Shown: positions 35,308-44,160, counted from the stretch's first letter. The stretch: 64,000 nucleotides of DNA from Cellulosimicrobium arenosum (GCF_014837295.1 NZ_JACYHB010000003.1:1-64000); one strand, 5' to 3'. Program-made: numbers and translations. Notes: generated by a model not told the origin, from the sequence alone.

Positions 35308-36150
35308 TCACGCGGTGGCGAACGTCTGTGTGCCGATCACCCGCAGGACGTCGAGCTTCCGGGCCGCGTCCGTCCCCTCGAGGGGGAAGTAGGCGAGCAG
35401 CTTGATGTCCGCCTCGGGCGTCAGGAGCACCTCGCAACGCAGCTCGACCGCACCGACCTCGGGATGCACGAAGGTCTTGTGGTCGGAGCGGCGCACCGCG
35501 ACCTCGTGCCGCTCCCACAGGACGCGGAACTCGCGACTGCGCTGCAGCAGGTCGTCCACCAGCTCCGTGACGTCGCTGTCCCCGGCTCGTCGGGAGTAGG
35601 TCGCGCGGAGGTCGCTGACGTGCGCGGCGGCGAGGCGGTCACGTTCCTCCTCGGGCGCACGGTCGCGCACGCCCGGCTCGGTGAACCAGCGCCAGGTGAT
35701 GTTGCTCGCCCGGCCGGGGCGTGTACCGACGTCGCCCATCAGCGCGGAGAAGAGAGTGTTCGTCCACACGACCTCGCTGATGTCGCTGCAGATGGCGACC
35801 GGGACGTCGACGAGGCGACCCGCCACGCCGAGCAGTCCGGGACTGACGTGACGCGCGGCGCGGCGCGGCGGCGGCGACAGCCCGGCGAGGTGGAAGAGGT
35901 GGTCACGCTCGTCGACGGTGCACCGCAGCGCCCGGGCGAGCGCCGCGACCACCGACTCCGAGGGGGCGGACCCGCGCGACTGCTCGAGCCGCGTGTAGTG
36001 GTCGGTCGACACCCCTGCCAGCATGGCGACCTCCTCACGTCGCAGCCCGGGAGTGCGTCGGCGCGGGCCCTCGGCCACGCCGACGTCGGTAGGGCGCAGC
36101 AGCTCGCGGCGCCGGCGGAGGAAGTCGGCGAGCCCGGGACGATCGATCAC
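35308..36150 (-). CDS. XRE-family regulator with MmyB-like ligand domain
   Basis: 280 residues from a GTG. The N-terminal ~95 residues are an XRE helix-turn-helix: RRRTPGLRREEVAMLAGVSTDHYTRLEQSRG, then SVVAALARALRC. The rest is the MmyB-like PAS-type ligand-binding domain of the actinobacterial family (ICSDISEVVWTN, NITWRWF, LVDDLLQRSREFRVLWERHEV, HPEVGAVEL), thought to bind a fatty acid. These repressors commonly sit divergent to an oxidoreductase that they control; here the aldo/keto reductase starts 101 bases away with a palindrome between them. Confidence 0.9.
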   Translation of the reverse strand: MIDRPGLADFLRRRRELLRPTDVGVAEGPRRRTPGLRREEVAMLAGVSTDHYTRLEQSRGSAPSESVVAALARALRCTVDERDHLFHLAGLSPPPRRAARHVSPGLLGVAGRLVDVPVAICSDISEVVWTNTLFSALMGDVGTRPGRASNITWRWFTEPGVRDRAPEEERDRLAAAHVSDLRATYSRRAGDSDVTELVDDLLQRSREFRVLWERHEVAVRRSDHKTFVHPEVGAVELRCEVLLTPEADIKLLAYFPLEGTDAARKLDVLRVIGTQTFATA

Positions 36151-36181
36151 CCGTCCATCGTGCGTCCTTCCCGGCCCGTTA

Positions 36182-36204
36182 TCCAGGGAGAGGCTCTCCC
36201 TGGA
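36182..36204. promoter_or_regulatory. Operator palindrome between regulator and reductase
   Basis: TCCAGGGAGA (36182-36191) and TCTCCCTGGA (36195-36204) are perfect 10-base inverted repeats around a 3-base centre, 32 bases from the regulator start and 47 from the reductase start. This is the likely binding site of the XRE regulator and probably controls both genes. Confidence 0.75.
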
Positions 36205-36250
36205 CATGCTGTGCCTGCCACGCGCCGCGGAAGAGGAGCATGCTGGCGGC

Positions 36251-37252
36251 ATGACCATCACCACAGACCTCACCACCCGCACCCTCGGACGCAGCGGCCC
36301 CTCGGTCACCTCTCCCGCCCTCGGCTGCATGGGCCTGTCCGGAGCCTACGGGCGCACCGACGACGACGAGAGCGTGCGCGTGATCCACACGTACCTCGAC
36401 GCCGGCGGCACCCTGCTCGACACCGCCGACTTCTACGGCGCCGGGCACAACGAGCAGCTCGTCGGACGGGCGCTGCGCGAGCGCAGCCGGGACGACGCCG
36501 TGCTGTCCGTGAAGTTCGGCGCGCTGCTCACCCCGGGGCCCGGCATCCCGGGCGGCGGAGCCGACGGCCGGCCGGACGCCGTCCGGAACTATCTCACCTA
36601 CTCGCTGCAGCGCCTCGGCACCGACCACGTCGACATCTACCGGCCCGCCCGGCTCGACCGTCGGGTGCCGATCGAGGACACGGTCGGTGCGATCGCCGAG
36701 CTCGTCGAGGCCGGTCACGTCCGGCACATCGGCCTGAGCGAGGTCGGCGCCGAGACGATCCGTCGCGCCGCTGCCGTCGCGCCGATCAGCGACGTGCAGA
36801 TCGAGTACTCGCTGCTCAGCCGCGGGATCGAGGACGAGATCCTCGCCACCTGCCGCGAGCTCGGCATCGGCGTCACCGCGTACGGCGTGCTCTCCAAGGG
36901 ACTCATCGGCGGCAACGCCGCGAGCCCTGTCCTCGCCGCCGCGTTCCCGCGATTCGGCGGCGAGAACCGGGAGCACAACGACGCCCTCGTCGCCCGGCTG
37001 CAGGAGGTCGCGGACGCCAAGGAGGCGACTCTGGCCCAGCTCGCGATCGCCTGGGTCGCGGCCCAGGGCGACGACGTCGTCCCGGTCGTGGGCGCCCGTC
37101 GTGCGGCCCAGGTCGAGTCGATGATCGCGAGCACGTCGGTCACGCTGGACGACGACGACCTCGCCCGGATCGATGCGCTGGTGCCGCGTGGTGCGGCTCG
37201 GGGGACCCGCTACCCGGAGGCCCACATGGCCGACCTCGACAGCGAGGGCTGA
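36251..37252 (+). CDS. Aldo/keto reductase
   Basis: 333 residues, the normal size for an (alpha/beta)8 aldo/keto reductase of the AKR13/YajO-like group. Visible features: LGRSGPSVTSPALGCMGLSGAYG, LLDTADFYGAGHNEQLVG (catalytic Asp and Tyr), SVKFG (catalytic Lys), HVDIYRPARLD (the usual His-for-Arg position), HIGLSE, and VVPVVGARRAAQVES for the NADPH phosphate. It reduces carbonyls with NADPH; the natural substrate is unknown. It is divergent from the XRE regulator and probably repressed by it. Confidence 0.9.
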   Translation: MTITTDLTTRTLGRSGPSVTSPALGCMGLSGAYGRTDDDESVRVIHTYLDAGGTLLDTADFYGAGHNEQLVGRALRERSRDDAVLSVKFGALLTPGPGIPGGGADGRPDAVRNYLTYSLQRLGTDHVDIYRPARLDRRVPIEDTVGAIAELVEAGHVRHIGLSEVGAETIRRAAAVAPISDVQIEYSLLSRGIEDEILATCRELGIGVTAYGVLSKGLIGGNAASPVLAAAFPRFGGENREHNDALVARLQEVADAKEATLAQLAIAWVAAQGDDVVPVVGARRAAQVESMIASTSVTLDDDDLARIDALVPRGAARGTRYPEAHMADLDSEG

Positions 37253-37301
37253 GCCCCGCTCGATCGCCTGTCGATCTCGCGAGCGAGGGCCTCCCGGCGC
37301 C

Positions 37302-37973
37302 TCAGCCTCGGCGGAGCTCGGCCCGCCAGGTCCAGGGCCGGCCGGGCGGGCCCGGGAGGGCGTCGACCGCGAGCGGCGACAGGCCGTCCTGGCCGAACGC
37401 TTCGACCTCCGCACGAGTCAGCGGCCAGGGTGGGCCGTCGTCGGCCACCTGCTCGGTGCCGAGCTGGACCACCAGCAACGTCCCGGCCGGCGCGACCAGC
37501 GTCCGGACCCCCGCGGTCATCGCGGGCCGGACGTCGCGGCTGACGGCCTGGACCGTGTAGACCTCGACCACCAGGTCGAACGCGCCGACCCACCCGGTCG
37601 GGAGGTCGAGCAGGTTTCCGACGGCGTACCTCACTCGTGAGTCCGGGTGGCGCTCGCGGGCGGCCGCCACCGCGGAGGGTGAGACGTCGAACGCGGTCGT
37701 GTCGTAGCCCAGCCGGGCCAGGTGCTCGGCGTCGGCTCCGAGGCCGCACCCGACGACGACGGCCGTCCGGTCCGCGGCCGGGCGGCGGTCCTCCGAGGCG
37801 TGGGCAGCGGTCCACGCGGCGAGCACCGGGTGCGGGTCGTCGTGGTCCCACGGCGTCGTGACGTCACCGCCGGCGGCGGACGCCCACAGCCGCTCGAACC
37901 AGGCTGTCGGGTCGTCCGGGTCCGCCTTGCCCAGGCGGTCGGCCTCGGACTGCCAGGATCGACGCTCGGTCAT
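37302..37973 (-). CDS. Class I SAM-dependent methyltransferase (TPMT-like)
   Basis: 223 residues from the ATG giving MTERRSWQSEADR. The fold is clear from TAVVVGCGLGADAEHLARLGYDTTAFDVSPSAVAAA (motif I and strand 2), YAVGNLLDLP and FDLVVEVYTVQAVSRDVRPAM, a pattern shared with thiopurine-type and thiol methyltransferases (ExYxxQA). C-terminal PWTWRAELRRG ends the chain. The substrate is unknown. It stands alone, convergent with the aldo/keto reductase. Confidence 0.85.
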   Translation of the reverse strand: MTERRSWQSEADRLGKADPDDPTAWFERLWASAAGGDVTTPWDHDDPHPVLAAWTAAHASEDRRPAADRTAVVVGCGLGADAEHLARLGYDTTAFDVSPSAVAAARERHPDSRVRYAVGNLLDLPTGWVGAFDLVVEVYTVQAVSRDVRPAMTAGVRTLVAPAGTLLVVQLGTEQVADDGPPWPLTRAEVEAFGQDGLSPLAVDALPGPPGRPWTWRAELRRG

Positions 37974-38066
37974 GGGTCGACTGTAGCCAGGCGTCGCCCG
38001 CGTTGACACGGCTGGTCGGGGTGCCGAACGATGAGCACCACCATCCCCGCGGAAGGGCGGCCACCC

Positions 38067-38117
38067 ATGAGCGATGTGCAGAACCTCGTCGTCGTGGGCC
38101 CCGGCCTGCCGGCCTGA
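38067..38117 (+). CDS. 16-residue upstream ORF coupled to the S66 peptidase
   Basis: ATG with GGAAGGG ten bases upstream opens the peptide MSDVQNLVVVGPGLPA; its TGA shares the A with the ATG of the next gene (TGATG). It resembles the first strand and turn of a dinucleotide-binding fold (VVVGxGLxx), so it may be the stump of a lost oxidoreductase gene, now acting as a leader that delivers ribosomes to the peptidase gene. Confidence 0.4.
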   Translation: MSDVQNLVVVGPGLPA

Positions 38118-39151
38118 TGGTCCACTACCCCCGCCCGCTGCGTCCGGGCGACGTGGTCGGGGTGACCGCGCCGTCGTCGGGCCTCCCGACGCCGTTGCGC
38201 GGCCGGCTGGACGTCGCGGTCGAGTGGTTGCGCGACCGTGGCTACGTGGTCGTGCTCGGCGAGTGTCTCGACGGGGCCTCGCACGTCAGCGCGCCCGCCG
38301 CCGAGCGGGCCGCCGAGCTCATGGCGATGCTGCGCGACCCGCAGATCCGCGCCGTCGTGCCGCCCTGGGGCGGGGAGACGGCGATCGACCTGCTGCCGCT
38401 GCTCGATCTCGACGCGCTGCGCGACGTCGAGCCGACCTGGGTCGTCGGCTTCTCCGACATCTCGACGCTGCTCACCCCGCTCACCCTCGTGTCCGGCTGG
38501 GCCACGCTGCACGCCGCCAACCTCATGGACACCCCGTACGAGCAGCCGTCCGGGCTCGCCCACTGGCTCGACGTGGCCGCGGGGACGACGGCGCGGGGCG
38601 GCGTCGTGCGGCAGTCGCCCCCGGGCGTGCACCGGCTGGGCGCCTACGACCGGTGGGAGGACGACCCCACCGTCACCACATACTCCTGGAACGGCACCGG
38701 GGCGTGGCGGCGGCTCGACGGCGGCTCCGGCGACATCGACGTGTCGGGCCGGATGATCGGCGGCTGCGTCGAGATGCTCACGCACCTTGCCGGCACCCGG
38801 TTCGCCGACACCTCGGCCCTGCGCGGGCCCGCGGGCGACGAGCCGCTGCTCGTCTATGTCGAGGCCGCGGAGGCGGACGCGTTCACGATCTGCCGCAGCC
38901 TGCACGGCATGCGGCTGTGCGGCTTCTTCGACGGCGCCGCGGCGGTCCTGGTCGGCCGGACCGGCGCACCGGACAGCCCGACGCTCACGCAGGACGAGGC
39001 CGTGCTCGACGCCCTCGGCCCCCTGGGCGTCCCGATCGTCACGGACGTCGACTGCGGGCACGTCGCCCCGCACATGACGATGGTCAACGGGTCGATCGGT
39101 CGCCTGCGGCACGGCGCCGAGGGTTCGGTGCTGGAGCAGCGGCTCGCCTGA
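38117..39151 (+). CDS. S66 family LD-carboxypeptidase/MccF-like peptidase
   Basis: 344 residues. The S66 motifs are present: PGDVVGVTAPSSG at the start, PPWGGETAIDLL, WVVGFSDISTLLTPLT (Ser nucleophile in GFSD), LVYVEAAEAD (Glu) and DVDCGHVAPHMTM (His). This fold includes LdcA, which trims muropeptides, and MccF, which cleaves microcin C; without an export signal it acts in the cytoplasm. Length and the VxAPSSG start fit actinobacterial MccF-like proteins. The start overlaps the tiny upstream ORF. No operon partner follows on this strand. Confidence 0.88.
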   Translation: MVHYPRPLRPGDVVGVTAPSSGLPTPLRGRLDVAVEWLRDRGYVVVLGECLDGASHVSAPAAERAAELMAMLRDPQIRAVVPPWGGETAIDLLPLLDLDALRDVEPTWVVGFSDISTLLTPLTLVSGWATLHAANLMDTPYEQPSGLAHWLDVAAGTTARGGVVRQSPPGVHRLGAYDRWEDDPTVTTYSWNGTGAWRRLDGGSGDIDVSGRMIGGCVEMLTHLAGTRFADTSALRGPAGDEPLLVYVEAAEADAFTICRSLHGMRLCGFFDGAAAVLVGRTGAPDSPTLTQDEAVLDALGPLGVPIVTDVDCGHVAPHMTMVNGSIGRLRHGAEGSVLEQRLA

Positions 39152-39284
39152 CCGACGACCACCTGATGCGAATCCACAGCCCCGAGCTCCGCGCCATCTC
39201 GAGCGCGTCCTGCGCGCCACGGAGCTGACGTCGTGCCTGGACGTCCCGCAGTTCTTCACCGACCACGGCCTGCACCGGGCGGGT

Positions 39285-39977
39285 TCACAGCTGCTGACGC
39301 ACGCCGGCCTCCCGGGCGATGCCCTCGACCTGCTCCTCCAGGTCGTCGCGCAGCGGCTTGAGCCCGGCCCCGCGCCGCAGGACGGGGAGCCGGACCGGGT
39401 GGTCGACCTCCTCGAGCTCGAAGCCGAGGGCCGCGTAGAAGGCCATGAGCGCGAGGACCAGGCCCAGCACGCCGGCGACGATGTCCCACCCCTCGACGCC
39501 GCTGACCTCGGCGATGCCCGTCACGGCGAACCGTGCCGCAGAGCCGATCATGACCGCAGCGGCGACGAGCTTGCCGTTCGCCGCGGCGGCGGGGATCAGC
39601 ATCGCGATGCCGGCGGTGACGAGCAGCACTCCCAGCGCGGGACTGGTGGTCCCGGGCGTCGAGGTCAGCGTCGTGACCGCGACCATCGCCCACACCCCGG
39701 CGACCATGGCCATCCCGGTGCCGGCGATGGGGTCACGGGCCCCGAACCCGACGATCGCCGAGAACAGCTGCAACGGCACGGTGAGCACGAGCACCGCCAG
39801 CGCGACCGTGCTCTCCTCGTCGGGGCCGAGGATGCCCAGCTGGAGGCAGCTGAACCCGACCGTGGCGACGGCCAGGGCCATGAAGCCCAGCGGCAGCGGG
39901 TTGCCGCTCGGGCGCAGCACGATCCGGGTCATCCGCAGCTGTTCGCTGCGCGGGCGTTCCTCGTCGTCGGCGCTCAT
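39285..39977 (-). CDS. GPR1/FUN34/YaaH-type acetate transporter
   Basis: 230 residues from the ATG giving MSADDEERP. NPLPLGFMALAVATVGFS is the family signature (usually NPAPLGL), and five to six hydrophobic helices follow (AVLVLTVPLQLFSAIVGFGA, MVAGVWAMVAVTT, PALGVLLVTAGIAMLIPAAA). SatP and related proteins carry acetate and succinate with protons. The C-terminus is a longer hydrophilic tail (EEVDHPVRLPVLRRG...). It is divergent from the MFS pump. Confidence 0.85.
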   Translation of the reverse strand: MSADDEERPRSEQLRMTRIVLRPSGNPLPLGFMALAVATVGFSCLQLGILGPDEESTVALAVLVLTVPLQLFSAIVGFGARDPIAGTGMAMVAGVWAMVAVTTLTSTPGTTSPALGVLLVTAGIAMLIPAAAANGKLVAAAVMIGSAARFAVTGIAEVSGVEGWDIVAGVLGLVLALMAFYAALGFELEEVDHPVRLPVLRRGAGLKPLRDDLEEQVEGIAREAGVRQQL

Positions 39978-40114
39978 CCGAGCAACACAACAGGACGCGG
40001 GTGCGATGCACAACATGCGACCTCGGTGGCCGGCCGTCGAGCGCATGTTCCTGGCCCACCTGTCACACCGCACCACGTACCAGGGTGGCGGACGACGGCT
40101 GACCCGAGCAATAC

Positions 40115-40126
40115 TCAGCATGCTGA
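40115..40126. promoter_or_regulatory. Palindrome upstream of the MFS pump
   Basis: TCAGCATGCTGA is a perfect 12-base palindrome 21 bases before the start codon, and a half-copy (CATGCTGG) follows at once. It is a likely repressor site for the pump gene; no adjacent regulator gene is present. Confidence 0.45.
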
Positions 40127-40146
40127 CCATGCTGGAGGAGGAAGCC

Positions 40147-41751
40147 GTGGGAGACCGTCGCCGATGGTTCGCGCTCGTCACCGTCTCGATCGCCGTGTCG
40201 CTGATCATCGTCGACTCGACGATCGTCAACGTCGCCATCCCGTCGATCGTCGACGACCTCGGCATCGACTCGACCCAGGTCCAGTGGGTGCAGGAGTCCT
40301 ACACCCTGGTGTTCGCGTCCCTCCTGCTGGTGCTCGGGGTGGCCGCCGACCGGTGGGGCCGCCGTCGGACGATGATGGTCGGCGTCGCGATCTTCGGCGT
40401 CGCGTCCCTCCTCGCGGCGATCGCGCCGAGCGGCGCGCTCCTCATCGCCGCGCGACTCGTCCAGGGGGTCGGTGGGGCGATGATCCTCCCCACCACCCTG
40501 TCGATCATCAACGCGACGTTCCGCGGTCGCGAGCGCGGGATCGCGTTCGCCGTCTGGGGCTCGACCATCGGCGGGATGGCCGCCGTCGGGCCGCTGCTCG
40601 GAGGGTGGCTCACCACCGACTTCTCGTGGCGCTGGGCGTTCGGCATCAACATCCCGCTGGCCGTGCTCATCCTCGTCGCCGCGGCGTTCGTCGTGGACGA
40701 GTCGCGGTCGGACGACGTGCGGGGCACCGACCTCGCCGCCGCGCTGCTCTCGGTGGTGACGTTCGGCGGCATCGTGTTCGGCCTCATCGAGGGGCGCTCG
40801 CTCGGGTGGTGGACCACCCGGGACGGCGCCGCGGACTGGTGGCCGTTCGCCCTCTCGCCCGTCCCCGTGGCGCTCGCGGTGGGGGTGCTCGGCGGCGTCG
40901 CGTTCGTCGTGCGCAGCCGTCGGCGCAGCGCGCGGGGCGCGCCGACCCTGATCCCGCTCGGGCTGTTCTCGATCCCGTCGTTCCGCAACGGCAACGTCGC
41001 CGCCCTCGTGGTCTCGCTCGGCGAGTTCGGCATCCTCCTGTCGCTGCCGATCTGGTTGCAGAACGTCCTCGGCTACGACGCGCTGCAGACCGGCTGGATC
41101 CTCGTCGGGCTCGCCGGTGGCTCGTTCGTGGCGAGCGGGGCCGCGCAGGCGCTCATCTCCCGCTTCAGCGCGGTCGCGGTGGTCCGCGCCGGCATCGTGG
41201 CCGAGATCGTGGGCGTCGTCGGGATCGGTGCGGTCGCCAGTCCGGACTCCACGTGGGTCACGATCGTGCCGTTCCTCGTCGTCTACGGGTTCGGCGTCGG
41301 GCTCGCGACCGCGCAGCTCACGGGGGTGGTGCTCGCCGACGTCCCCGTGCAGGAGTCCGGTGCGGCGTCGGGGACGCAGAGCACGGCCCGCCAGGTGGGT
41401 TCGGCGCTCGGCATCGCGATCCTCGGCACGGTGCTCTTCACGACGACGGCGGCCGAGCTCGACGCCCGCCTGGCCGACCAGGGCGTCCCCGAGGACCAGC
41501 GCACGCAGGTCGTCGACGCGGTGGTCGACAGCGCGGGCGGCGCGATCCCCGCGCTCGCCGAGGACCAGCGCACCGCCGCGGCCGCCGACGACGCGCGCGA
41601 GGCCCTGACGCAGGGGACCCGCTACTCCGCCTTCGCGGCCGGCGCGTTCCTGCTCCTCGGCCTGGGCGCGACGCTCGCTCTCGGCCGCAGCCGTGACGAC
41701 GAGCGACCCACCCGGGACCGGGCGGAGGACGTCGCCGGGCACGGCGCCTGA
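40147..41751 (+). CDS. DHA2-family (EmrB/QacA) MFS drug exporter
   Basis: 534 residues with 14 hydrophobic segments. The GTG start is chosen because GGAGGAGGA lies four bases before it; ATGs at 40120 and 40129 precede that ribosome site. Motifs include DSTIVNVAIPSI (DHA2 motif D1), GVAADRWGRRRTMMVG (motif A), RLVQGVGGAMILPTTLSI and GGMAAVGPLLGGWLTT (motif C). It exports drugs or toxic metabolites with protons. The 80-residue region before the last helix (ELDARLADQGVPE...) is the usual external loop. Confidence 0.92.
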   Translation: MGDRRRWFALVTVSIAVSLIIVDSTIVNVAIPSIVDDLGIDSTQVQWVQESYTLVFASLLLVLGVAADRWGRRRTMMVGVAIFGVASLLAAIAPSGALLIAARLVQGVGGAMILPTTLSIINATFRGRERGIAFAVWGSTIGGMAAVGPLLGGWLTTDFSWRWAFGINIPLAVLILVAAAFVVDESRSDDVRGTDLAAALLSVVTFGGIVFGLIEGRSLGWWTTRDGAADWWPFALSPVPVALAVGVLGGVAFVVRSRRRSARGAPTLIPLGLFSIPSFRNGNVAALVVSLGEFGILLSLPIWLQNVLGYDALQTGWILVGLAGGSFVASGAAQALISRFSAVAVVRAGIVAEIVGVVGIGAVASPDSTWVTIVPFLVVYGFGVGLATAQLTGVVLADVPVQESGAASGTQSTARQVGSALGIAILGTVLFTTTAAELDARLADQGVPEDQRTQVVDAVVDSAGGAIPALAEDQRTAAAADDAREALTQGTRYSAFAAGAFLLLGLGATLALGRSRDDERPTRDRAEDVAGHGA

Positions 41752-41767
41752 CCAGCGCGGGCACTGC

Positions 41768-42250
41768 CTACTTCTTGGACTTCTTGCCGGACTTCTTCTT
41801 CGAGCTCTTCGCCTTCTTGCCGGACTTCTCCGGCGGCTTCGTCGCCGCCTTGGACGACTTGCCCGACGGCTTCGACCCGGACTTCTTCGCCTTCTTTGCC
41901 TTCTTGTCGGGGCCGGTGGGTGCGGTGGGCTCGGCCGACCTCTTCCTGCTCGCCGGAGCGGCGGCGACCGCCGAGGTGCCCGCGACGCGCGACTTGAAAC
42001 CGGCCCCGATCCGGAAGCGGGGGACCGTCGCGGCGGGGACGTCGATCGCGGCGCCGGTCTGCGGGTTGCGCGCCGTGCGCGAGGCCCGTGTGGCGGAGTC
42101 GAACGTGCCGAAGCCGAGGATCGACACCCGCTCGCCGTCCGCCACCCCGGTGACGATCTCCTCGAAGACCGCGTCCACGTGTCTGCGGGCCTCCGCCGGG
42201 CTGCTGCCTGCGCGCGCCGCGACGGCCTGCACGAGCTCTGCCTTGTTCAT
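41768..42250 (-). CDS. hup: HU-type nucleoid protein with Lys-rich tail
   Basis: 160 residues from the ATG behind GGAGGAC. The first ~92 are a normal HU/IHF fold: MNKAELVQAVAARAG, VSILGFGTF, RTARNPQTGAAIDVPAATVPRFRIG. The final ~68 form a Lys/Ala/Ser/Pro tail (DKKAKKAKK, GKKAKSSKKK), as in mycobacterial HupB and Streptomyces HupS. It compacts DNA; the tail adds non-specific DNA binding. It is convergent with the MFS gene, separated by only 16 bases. Confidence 0.93.
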   Translation of the reverse strand: MNKAELVQAVAARAGSSPAEARRHVDAVFEEIVTGVADGERVSILGFGTFDSATRASRTARNPQTGAAIDVPAATVPRFRIGAGFKSRVAGTSAVAAAPASRKRSAEPTAPTGPDKKAKKAKKSGSKPSGKSSKAATKPPEKSGKKAKSSKKKSGKKSKK

Positions 42251-42364
42251 CGGTGTCCTCCCGGAGTGGTCGTCGGCACCCGGCCGGTCGAGCGTCGTCG
42301 CGGGTGCCCGTGGGGTCATTCAAGCGTGGCAGGGGCTCCGTGCAGCGCAGAATCGCCGTGGCTC

Positions 42365-44059
42365 TCAGCCTGGGGCGCCGAACTCCTGCGCGCGCAGCTG
42401 CATCAGGTGCGCGTGGACGAGAGGGAGCACCGTGGCACCCTCGCCGCTGGCGGAGGCCACGCGCTTCATCGAGCCCGCCCGCACGTCGCCGACGGCGAAC
42501 ACGCCGCGCAGCGTGGTCTCGAGGCTCCCGGGCGGACGACCGTCCACCCAGAGGTCTTGCGGCACGTCGCGCCCGGTGAGCACGAAGCCTCGCTCGTCGA
42601 GCGCGACCCCGTCGGGCAGCCAGGAGCAGTCCGGCTCGGCCCCGAGCAGGCAGAACAGGCCGTCGGCCGAGGTCTTCGTCGTCTCGCCCGTGTCGAGGTC
42701 CACGAGCCGCAGCCACTGCAGCCACTCGTCGCCCCCGCCGTCGGCCACCACCGTGCGGGTGCGCACGGAGATGGTGGGTGTGGCCGCGATCTCGCGGGCG
42801 AGGTACTCGGACATCGTCTCGGCGATGTCGGCCCGCCGCACCACCATGGTGACCGAGCCCGCGAACTTCGCCAGGTGCACCGCCGTCTGACCGGCGGAGT
42901 TGGCCCCGCCGACCACGTAGACGTCGCGGTCGACCATCTCCCGGGCCATCGACGCCGCGGCGCCGTAGTACACACCGGCCCCGACCAGGCCGTCGATGCC
43001 GGCCACCCCGAGCCGTCGATAGGTCACCCCCGTCGCCAGGACCACCGTCCGCGCGCACAGCTGCGCGCCGTCGACGTGGACGTGGTGGTGCTCCGGCTCG
43101 TCCTCGGGCCCGTCCTCCAGGCGGACGGCCGCCCGACCGGTGTAGAAGCGCGCGCCGAAGCGGCCCGCCTGCAACCGGGAACGCTGGGCGAGGCGCATCC
43201 CCGAGATCCCGCGCGGGAAGCCGAGGTAGTTGCGGATCATCGAGCTCGAACCTGCCTGCCCGCCGATCGCGTCGCCCTCCAGGACGATCGTCGCCAGGCC
43301 CTCGGAGGCTGCGTAGACCGCGGCGGCAAGGCCTGCCGGCCCCGCACCGACGACGGCGACGTCCGCGACCGACCCCGCGGGGATCTCGTCGAAACCGCCG
43401 TACATCGCCTCCGCGACGGCCCCCGGGGTAGCGGCGGCGATCACCCGCCCGCTGAGCACCCGGACGACCGGCAGCTGCGCACCGGGACCTGCGTCGTCGA
43501 GGAGAGGACGCGCCTCCTCGTCGTCGGGACCGACTCGCCGGTTGGGGATCCCGAGGCGGTCGAGCAGGTCGTGGACAGCGGCTGCCGCCCGGTCTCCCGG
43601 ACCGGCGACGACGATCGACGCCCCCGCCGTCGGCCGCGCGACGGACCAGCCCCACTCGGAGAGCAGCTCGCCCAGCGCACCGTGGAACTCCTCGTCGCGC
43701 ATCCCCTGGGGGAGGGGGAGGAACGTGTCCATGTCCCGCCGCAGAGCGGCCGCCCGCAGGTCGTCGAGCGCGTCGCGGTACTCCGGGACCGGCACGAGCG
43801 CGACACGGCGCGCCGTGGCGACGACGGCGGGGACCTGGTGCAGCAGCTCGATCGCGTCGCCGTCGGGCAGCCGCAGCTCGGCGCAGACCATCGCGACGGC
43901 AGCGCGCTCGGCCACCAGCGACCGCAGGCGTTCGAGGGTCTCGTCGGCCGTCCCCACGCTCTCGATCCGGTAGTCGCGGTCGTAGCGCGCGCGGAGCTCG
44001 GCCTCCGCCTCCCGCGCGTGCGCGCCTGCGGCCAGCAGGATCACGGGGCGGTCGTCCAT
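42365..44059 (-). CDS. Receiver-like/thioredoxin-reductase fusion flavoprotein
   Basis: 564 residues. Residues ~1-125 look like a response-regulator receiver domain (PVILLAAG, MVCAELRLPDGDAIELLHQ with Asp near 65, ALVPVPEYRDAL), ~140-215 a small thioredoxin-like or glutaredoxin-like region (LLDRLGIPNRRVGPDDEEARPLL), and ~235-564 a thioredoxin reductase fold with VAVVGAGPAGLAAAVYA, GGQAGSSSMIRNYLGFP, YVVGGANSAGQTAV and FAVGDVRAGSMKRVA. The CxxC of true thioredoxin reductases is replaced by YYGAAASM, so electrons must leave by another route. This architecture is known in actinobacteria but its physiological role is not. It is divergent from the SDR gene. Confidence 0.85.
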   Translation of the reverse strand: MDDRPVILLAAGAHAREAEAELRARYDRDYRIESVGTADETLERLRSLVAERAAVAMVCAELRLPDGDAIELLHQVPAVVATARRVALVPVPEYRDALDDLRAAALRRDMDTFLPLPQGMRDEEFHGALGELLSEWGWSVARPTAGASIVVAGPGDRAAAAVHDLLDRLGIPNRRVGPDDEEARPLLDDAGPGAQLPVVRVLSGRVIAAATPGAVAEAMYGGFDEIPAGSVADVAVVGAGPAGLAAAVYAASEGLATIVLEGDAIGGQAGSSSMIRNYLGFPRGISGMRLAQRSRLQAGRFGARFYTGRAAVRLEDGPEDEPEHHHVHVDGAQLCARTVVLATGVTYRRLGVAGIDGLVGAGVYYGAAASMAREMVDRDVYVVGGANSAGQTAVHLAKFAGSVTMVVRRADIAETMSEYLAREIAATPTISVRTRTVVADGGGDEWLQWLRLVDLDTGETTKTSADGLFCLLGAEPDCSWLPDGVALDERGFVLTGRDVPQDLWVDGRPPGSLETTLRGVFAVGDVRAGSMKRVASASGEGATVLPLVHAHLMQLRAQEFGAPG

Positions 44060-44160
44060 GCGGTCAGGCTAGGCGGCTGCGCGGAACGCCGCGAGACAGT
44101 GCCCCGGGACCTCGGGTCGAACGGGACGATCGCGCCGGTCGGGCACCGTCCGTCACCTGG

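Noticed and set aside
39152-39284. Protein-like string HLERVLRATELTSCLDVPQF in the gap after the S66 gene
   Set aside because: Too short and without start or stop context; could be a remnant, but I cannot name a family.
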